Assembly: GCA_036496265.1 (NCBI GenBank)
Contig: DASXLL010000373.1
Location: 1 to 18,728 of the forward strand
Length of the DNA stretch: 18,728 bases
Origin: CAYLLN01 sp036496265
GTDB lineage: Bacteria > Planctomycetota > Planctomycetia > Pirellulales > Pirellulaceae
Reading direction: 5' to 3'
Shown here: positions 15,141 through 18,728 of the stretch, one piece after another
How positions within the stretch are numbered: the first letter of the stretch is position 1
Layout of the letters: every line of letters starts with the position of its first letter
Program-made: the position numbers and the translations under genes
The notes under the pieces: model-generated
What the model saw: only the letters and a program-made list of their open reading frames with translations
Databases searched by the model: none
What the model was told of the DNA's origin: nothing

Positions 15141-15232
15141 CATTACAACGGGCTTTAACGGAAGTTGTAAGTGGTGGTTGGCGGTGAGGTTCGGATTTTG
15201 GGTTGAAAGGGCAGTGCGCTAAACTTTAGCGC
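15119..15232. repeat. Hairpin cluster sharing GCGCTAAAGTT
   Basis: GCGCTAAAGTT at 15119-15129 recurs as its complement AACTTTAGCGC at 15222-15232. The second site is itself part of a perfect 17-bp palindrome GCGCTAAA-C-TTTAGCGC (15216-15232). Between them TTACAAC (15143-15149) pairs with GTTGTAA (15164-15170). Three nested stem-loops in 126 bp suggest a repeat element or a structured leader for mdh. Confidence 0.55.
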
Positions 15233-15303
15233 GAGTTTTAGTGGTTTGGCGCGCCGTAAGTCTAATGATTTCGTGAAGGCCAAAATGGCAGGCGGTTCAG
15301 AAC

Positions 15304-15321
15304 ATTTGTACATGTGCAAAT
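15304..15321. promoter_or_regulatory. Operator-like near-palindrome upstream of mdh
   Basis: ATTTGTACATGTGCAAAT is an 18-bp inverted repeat with only one mismatched pair. Its size and A+T-rich ends resemble a dimeric regulator site. It lies about 330 bp before the mdh start, so it might serve a promoter in this gap; no regulator gene is nearby. Confidence 0.3.
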
Positions 15322-15473
15322 AGCAGGCCAAATTTGAGATGGAGTGAAGACGAACGGTGACACGCTGTCTCGCCGCTATGCGGCTGCAGGGACTGGTGGC
15401 GTCAGCACGATTCGTCGCGCCAGCCGTGGTTCGCTGCGCGACCCACAGCCACACCTGCCGTTATCAATCGGGG

Positions 15474-16490
15474 CTACTTATTCGTTAGGGCGAATCGGTT
15501 TGAGGCTGCCGGGGTGAGTCTGGAATGCAATCTTTGCCCGACACGGAGTGAGAAACTTGCCGCCAGGCCTTTTTTTTGGGCGAGTGCAAAGCCTTCGGTG
15601 GGGCCGAGTGCCATGAGGGCGGTGGCCCAGGCGTCGGCGGTTTGTGCGTCGTGCGCGATTACCGACACGGAGAGCAGGTCGTGTTCGACAGGCGTACCGG
15701 TTCGCGCGTCGAGAATGTGACCGTAGCGGCGGCCGTGGAATTCGATCGTTTGCCGATAATTGCCTGACGTTGAAATAGCCGCGTCGGTGAGGACAACGGC
15801 CGCGTAAAAAGAATTGAGCTCGAGTGGATTCTCGATTCCAATTTTCCATAATCGACCGTCCGGGTTGTGACCGATGGCCCGAAACTCACCGCCGAGTTCA
15901 ACGAGCGCGTTTTTGATCGCACGGCGCTGGAGCAAATCGAAAACACGATCGATGGCCCAACCTTCCACTAAGGCGTTAAGGTCGAGTTCCATTCCGGCCG
16001 TCAATTTTCGGATCGCGCGCGGCTCGTCGCGGACTTCCAAGCGGCGAAAGCCAACTCTTTTTCGCGCCTCGGCAATCGCCGCCGCGTGGGGGGGGACCCA
16101 ATCATTCGACACTTGCCGCAATCGCCACAGCCGAATGAGCGGCCCGATCGTTGGATCAAACGCGCCGCCGGTTTCGCGCGCGAGGTCAATTGCCTGCTTC
16201 GTGACGGCCAACAGATCGCTCGAAACCTCGATCCACTCGCCGCTGGGGGCAGCATTGAAGCGACTGAGCTCGGATCTTGGCCGATAGAGTGAGAAAATCT
16301 GCTCGATTCGCTCCAATTCGTCGCCGATTTCTGCTTCGAGGTCAGTGAGGGATGTTTTTTCCGAACGATCGGCGATCGTCAGGGCGTAGGTGGTGCCCAT
16401 GCACGTTCCGCGAAGGCGCTGGGCCTCGTCGGCGATCGCGTGCGCCGGTGCAAGACAAATGATGAGGATGAACCACGCTGAATGGCCCAC
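15474..16490 (-). CDS. apbE: FAD:protein FMN transferase (ApbE)
   Basis: ApbE cleaves FAD and attaches FMN covalently to a threonine of partner proteins outside the cytoplasm. With the GTG start at 16490 it has 338 residues: an exported N-terminus (SAWFILIICLAPAHA, about 4-18), RGTCMGTTYALTI at 27-39, ETGGAFDPTIGPLIRLW at 106-122, DLNALVEGWAIDRV at 170-183 (usual form DLxAxAKGYAVD, so V175/E176 are divergent) and ELGGEFRAIG at 198-207. TSGNYRQ at 241-247, HILDARTGTP at 258-267 and TADAWATALMALG at 284-296 follow. The longest frame starts at TTG 16532 and overlaps the upstream gene; the GTG lies two bases after that gene's TAA and gives a proper signal peptide. Translational coupling to its likely substrate, the FMN-binding protein, is probable. 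Confidence 0.93.
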   Translation of the reverse strand: MGHSAWFILIICLAPAHAIADEAQRLRGTCMGTTYALTIADRSEKTSLTDLEAEIGDELERIEQIFSLYRPRSELSRFNAAPSGEWIEVSSDLLAVTKQAIDLARETGGAFDPTIGPLIRLWRLRQVSNDWVPPHAAAIAEARKRVGFRRLEVRDEPRAIRKLTAGMELDLNALVEGWAIDRVFDLLQRRAIKNALVELGGEFRAIGHNPDGRLWKIGIENPLELNSFYAAVVLTDAAISTSGNYRQTIEFHGRRYGHILDARTGTPVEHDLLSVSVIAHDAQTADAWATALMALGPTEGFALAQKKGLAASFSLRVGQRLHSRLTPAASNRFALTNK

Positions 16491-16492
16491 GG

Positions 16493-18226
16493 TTATGACA
16501 TTCCTGGCAGAGTGGACGATGACCAAAACCAAATTGCCACGGCCAACAGCAAACAGGCGGCGGCGAATAAATCAGCCCGCGTGAGCCGGTCGCTTCGTCG
16601 ATGCCGCCGCAAGTATTCGAGCACCGCGCCCGTGGGACAGCCATAGTGGCAATACGCCATGGGTACGAACAGCGATGCGACGAGGCCGATAATTGCGATG
16701 GCCACTGTCGGCCATGCCGCGGCACGCCAAGAGTACGCATCGAACGGCTCAATGTTGACGAGGCCAAACGGCCAGTTGGCGAGCGTGACGACGACGACCC
16801 AGATCAGCAAGGCTGGCCGCAGCAATCGCAGCGTCCGCCCGAGCCACGGCGGTACCCGCTTCATTCGCCACCACCGCGGCAATAGCTGCTGCGCCGCGCC
16901 ATGCGGACAAAGATGCGAGCAATAGACGTTTTGTCCTTTGGCAATCGGCAACGCGACCGCCGCTGCAGCCAGCGCAACCAGGCCAATTGCGTTTTGCCAG
17001 GGCACGCCGCTTTGCCCCCAACCGACGACCATGGCCATTGAGAGCAACTCGCCGCTGGCTAAGCCCAAGTAGCCGATGAGCAGCAGTTGAAAGATGAGTC
17101 GCAACCAGGGAACTCCGCGCAGCTTCGTCAGGCCCATGACGACTCCGAACAGAATGATGGCGAATGTTGCCGCCGCGCGCCAGCGTTGCCGCACATTGGC
17201 CGCAGCTTCTGTTTTTTGCTGCCGCCGAGCGGTTTCATATTCATCGGTGGCTTTCACAATGCCGCGGGCGACGGCCATGCTGGTCATCGTGGCGCCCGAC
17301 ACTCCTTCGACGCCCGCCTCCTTTAGATCCAGCTTGGCCAGTTGAGGCAAATCGTATCTCTTGAAGAGTGTGCGGAAGTATTCGTCGTCGCGGACATAAG
17401 TGACATACGGTTCGTTGTCGAAGCTGGAGCCCACGGCAATACCCACGATCTCGCCGCCGGCGCGAATGCCGATGCGCGTCTCGGTCGGGCCTTGGAAGCC
17501 AATGACCTCATCGGCGGCCGGCGACGTCCGCAGAATCAAGCCGAACTCGCGGCCGCGATCGTCGTCTACATGCCACAAATTGACAAAATCGCCATCGACT
17601 TTGACAGTTGCCGCCTTGGGAAAAAGCTGACGCGCATCGTCCACCGTCAGCGGCCGCGGGAATTTTTGTGACTGCGCAGCCGCGCCCAGGCGACGCTGGA
17701 TGCCCTGGGCGATTGCCAGGCTCGTCAGCGTTGCACCGGCAACGCCGTCCACATCCGTCCGCTTGGGTACCTTCTCCCAGGTGAGTCCGCTCCACGATTG
17801 CAAAAACTTTCGGTCGCGTTTGATTAGCTCGACATGGTCGCGCGTGTCGCGGCTGGTGATGATCGTCACGCCGACAATTTGCCCAGATGAATCAAAGCCG
17901 AGCAAGCAATTCGTTGGCCCGGAGAAGCCGAGATAGCGATCGCTGTCCGGCGAAGTCTGAATCACAAATCCGATGGAAGCGCCAGCTTCATCGAGCACGG
18001 TTAGGCCACCGTGCGATTCGGGCTCGCCAAGGCTCTTCGCGGTGGAAAACAATGCCTGCACACGTTGCAGCGGCACGTCCGCCAGCGAGCGCGCCTGGCG
18101 GCTGGCGAGCGTGCGGGCATGCTGGAGATAAATGACGCCGAAAATCGCGGCTAAGAGGCCGACGCGAAGTGAGTGAACGGCCCATGTAGCGAGTGGATGA
18201 GTGGGCCGAGTTGCTCGCGCGTTCAC
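16493..18226 (-). CDS. Membrane redox protein: tandem FMN-binding domains plus NosR/NapH-like CxxxCP core
   Basis: With GTG at 18226 (AAAGG seven bases upstream) the protein has 577 residues. TM1 lies at about 17-36. Two FMN_bind domains follow (about 55-182 and 195-326), each ending in the flavinylation motif: AGATLT at 163-168 and SGATMT at 310-315, so Thr168 and Thr315 are the expected FMN attachment sites. Six more helices follow (about 349-366, 376-398, 411-430, 467-488, 505-525, 552-570). C436-SHL-C440-P and C526-HYG-C530-P form the paired CxxxCP motifs of the NosR/NapH membrane ferredoxin core. Topology counting puts the flavins outside and the cysteines on the cytoplasmic side. No separate soluble 4Fe-4S domain follows. 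It forms an operon with apbE. Its electron donor and acceptor are unknown. The longer frame to 18373 adds a poor basic leader. Confidence 0.9.
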   Translation of the reverse strand: MNARATRPTHPLATWAVHSLRVGLLAAIFGVIYLQHARTLASRQARSLADVPLQRVQALFSTAKSLGEPESHGGLTVLDEAGASIGFVIQTSPDSDRYLGFSGPTNCLLGFDSSGQIVGVTIITSRDTRDHVELIKRDRKFLQSWSGLTWEKVPKRTDVDGVAGATLTSLAIAQGIQRRLGAAAQSQKFPRPLTVDDARQLFPKAATVKVDGDFVNLWHVDDDRGREFGLILRTSPAADEVIGFQGPTETRIGIRAGGEIVGIAVGSSFDNEPYVTYVRDDEYFRTLFKRYDLPQLAKLDLKEAGVEGVSGATMTSMAVARGIVKATDEYETARRQQKTEAAANVRQRWRAAATFAIILFGVVMGLTKLRGVPWLRLIFQLLLIGYLGLASGELLSMAMVVGWGQSGVPWQNAIGLVALAAAAVALPIAKGQNVYCSHLCPHGAAQQLLPRWWRMKRVPPWLGRTLRLLRPALLIWVVVVTLANWPFGLVNIEPFDAYSWRAAAWPTVAIAIIGLVASLFVPMAYCHYGCPTGAVLEYLRRHRRSDRLTRADLFAAACLLLAVAIWFWSSSTLPGMS

Positions 18227-18233
18227 GTCGCGG

Positions 18234-18238
18234 CCTTT
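18234..18238 (-). promoter_or_regulatory. Ribosome-binding site supporting the GTG start at 18226
   Basis: AAAGG on the - strand is spaced seven bases from the GTG. With this start the first membrane helix begins at residue 17, as expected for an uncleaved anchor. Confidence 0.45.
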
Positions 18239-18279
18239 AAGAGTAACTGATAATGCGAACGTAATGACTGTCGGGGGCA

Positions 18280-18298
18280 CATCACGCGGAGCGTGATG
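18280..18298. repeat. Hairpin CATCACGC-GGA-GCGTGATG
   Basis: A perfect 8-bp stem with a GGA loop lies in the 73-bp gap between the golvesin-domain gene and the FMN-protein gene, immediately after the stop at 18300. It lacks a U-tract. It has the same C-GGA-G tip as the hairpins at 127-139, 689-701 and 8562-8580. Confidence 0.7.
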
Positions 18299-18299
18299 G

Positions 18300-18728
18300 C
18301 TACGGTTTTGCCGGCACGATCTGCACCGCATCGGCATGCACGAAGCCGCCGGCCCCTTCCGTGCGGAGCTCAACAGTTACTTTGTCGCCTTTGGCCACTG
18401 AAAACTTGCCGAGCGAGACAAAGCCATCTTTGAGCGGCGGTTTCTGACGCATATCGACGTGAACCGTCTTCGCCTCGCTACCGACATGCAGAATCACTGG
18501 CACATTGCTGCCCCGGTTCTCGTGCGGCCCATAGGCGAGGCGGATTTCGATTGGCGTGGTTTCGCCCGATTGCCATTCGAACTTGATTGACGCGCCCGTG
18601 TTAGCTGGAGCGTAAATGTATTCATATCCGACATAGCCTTTGAGGCCGCTGCCGGCGGTCCATTGGCCCTCGCGTTTGGCATCGCGATTATCGATCACGA
18701 CACCGTCGAGCGTGGCCGGATCAAGACC
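18300..18728 (-). CDS. C-terminal golvesin/xanthan-lyase-like domain of a larger protein (partial)
   Basis: The frame is open to the window edge, so only the last 142 residues are seen; the internal GTG at 18698 is not the true start. The segment reads GVVIDNRDAKREGQWTA..., GYVGYEYIYAP, IRLAYGPHENRGSNVPVIL, VHVDMRQKPP, GFVSLGKFSVAKGD, then FVHADAVQIVPAKP at the end. This matches the golvesin/Xly carbohydrate-binding-like domain, which in planctomycetes commonly ends FAD-dependent oxidoreductases and other exported enzymes. The catalytic part lies beyond the edge and cannot be named. Confidence 0.75.
   Translation of the reverse strand, partial: GLDPATLDGVVIDNRDAKREGQWTAGSGLKGYVGYEYIYAPANTGASIKFEWQSGETTPIEIRLAYGPHENRGSNVPVILHVGSEAKTVHVDMRQKPPLKDGFVSLGKFSVAKGDKVTVELRTEGAGGFVHADAVQIVPAKP

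Larger units (their letters stand above)
14978..15473. other. Long leader between apbE and mdh
   Basis: About 496 bp without a credible gene. A 99-residue - strand frame (15155-15454) runs through the hairpin cluster and has no domain features. The region contains a terminator-like hairpin and two further stem-loops (15107-15232) and a near-palindrome (15304-15321). Confidence 0.6.

Noticed and set aside
15155..15454. A 99-residue - strand frame upstream of mdh
   Set aside because: It crosses the palindrome cluster and operator-like site and has no domain or start signal.

Overview
The window reads as a chromosomal segment of a planctomycete, most likely of the Pirellulales type. This rests on several signs: a secreted-type protein with the planctomycete N-terminal LEER/LEPR motif, a formylglycine sulfatase, a golvesin-like carbohydrate-binding domain at the right edge, scattered single housekeeping and flagellar genes with few operons, and many small hairpin-forming intergenic repeats. 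The phylum is an inference from gene style. No rRNA, tRNA, CRISPR array, complete insertion sequence or phage gene was seen.

Layout. Positions 1-776 are a nested tandem repeat array without a credible gene. A LamG-like LEER-motif protein follows on the + strand (1189-3273). A 1.37 kb gene-poor stretch (3274-4639) holds a pyrimidine-rich tract, short hairpin repeats and a doubtful, possibly frameshifted zinc-ribbon gene. Then come priA and, upstream of it on the same strand, a type I sulfatase (both -, 4640-8410). A large RND/MMPL transporter (8596-11583, +) diverges from the sulfatase across about 185 bp that carries inverted repeats. It converges on fliG (-, 11661-12653). Continuing on the - strand are an alpha/beta-hydrolase-fold protein lacking its nucleophile (12831-13589), malate dehydrogenase (14027-14977), ApbE flavin transferase (15474-16490), a membrane protein with two FMN-binding domains and a NosR/NapH-type cysteine-motif core (16493-18226), and the 3' end of a gene encoding a golvesin-like domain (18300 to the edge).

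How the genes work together. The one clear functional unit is the FMN-protein/ApbE pair. The stop of the first lies two bases before the GTG start of the second. ApbE family enzymes transfer FMN onto threonine of exactly the motif that occurs twice in the partner. The pair therefore looks like a membrane-spanning flavin electron-transfer module that passes electrons between cytoplasmic-side Fe-S clusters and extracytoplasmic flavins. The other genes are individually recognisable but share no obvious pathway.

The most unusual sequence features are: (i) a 72-nt intergenic-type repeat sitting in frame inside the priA helicase domain; (ii) a carboxylesterase-fold protein in which both the GxSxG serine and the usual histidine position are replaced; (iii) the nested repeat array with paired hairpins; (iv) several hairpins with different stems but the same C-GGA-G tip; and (v) the tandem-FMN redox protein. 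Starts for five genes were moved inward from the longest frame to a better supported ATG or GTG. Coordinates of starts are therefore interpretation; stops are directly read.
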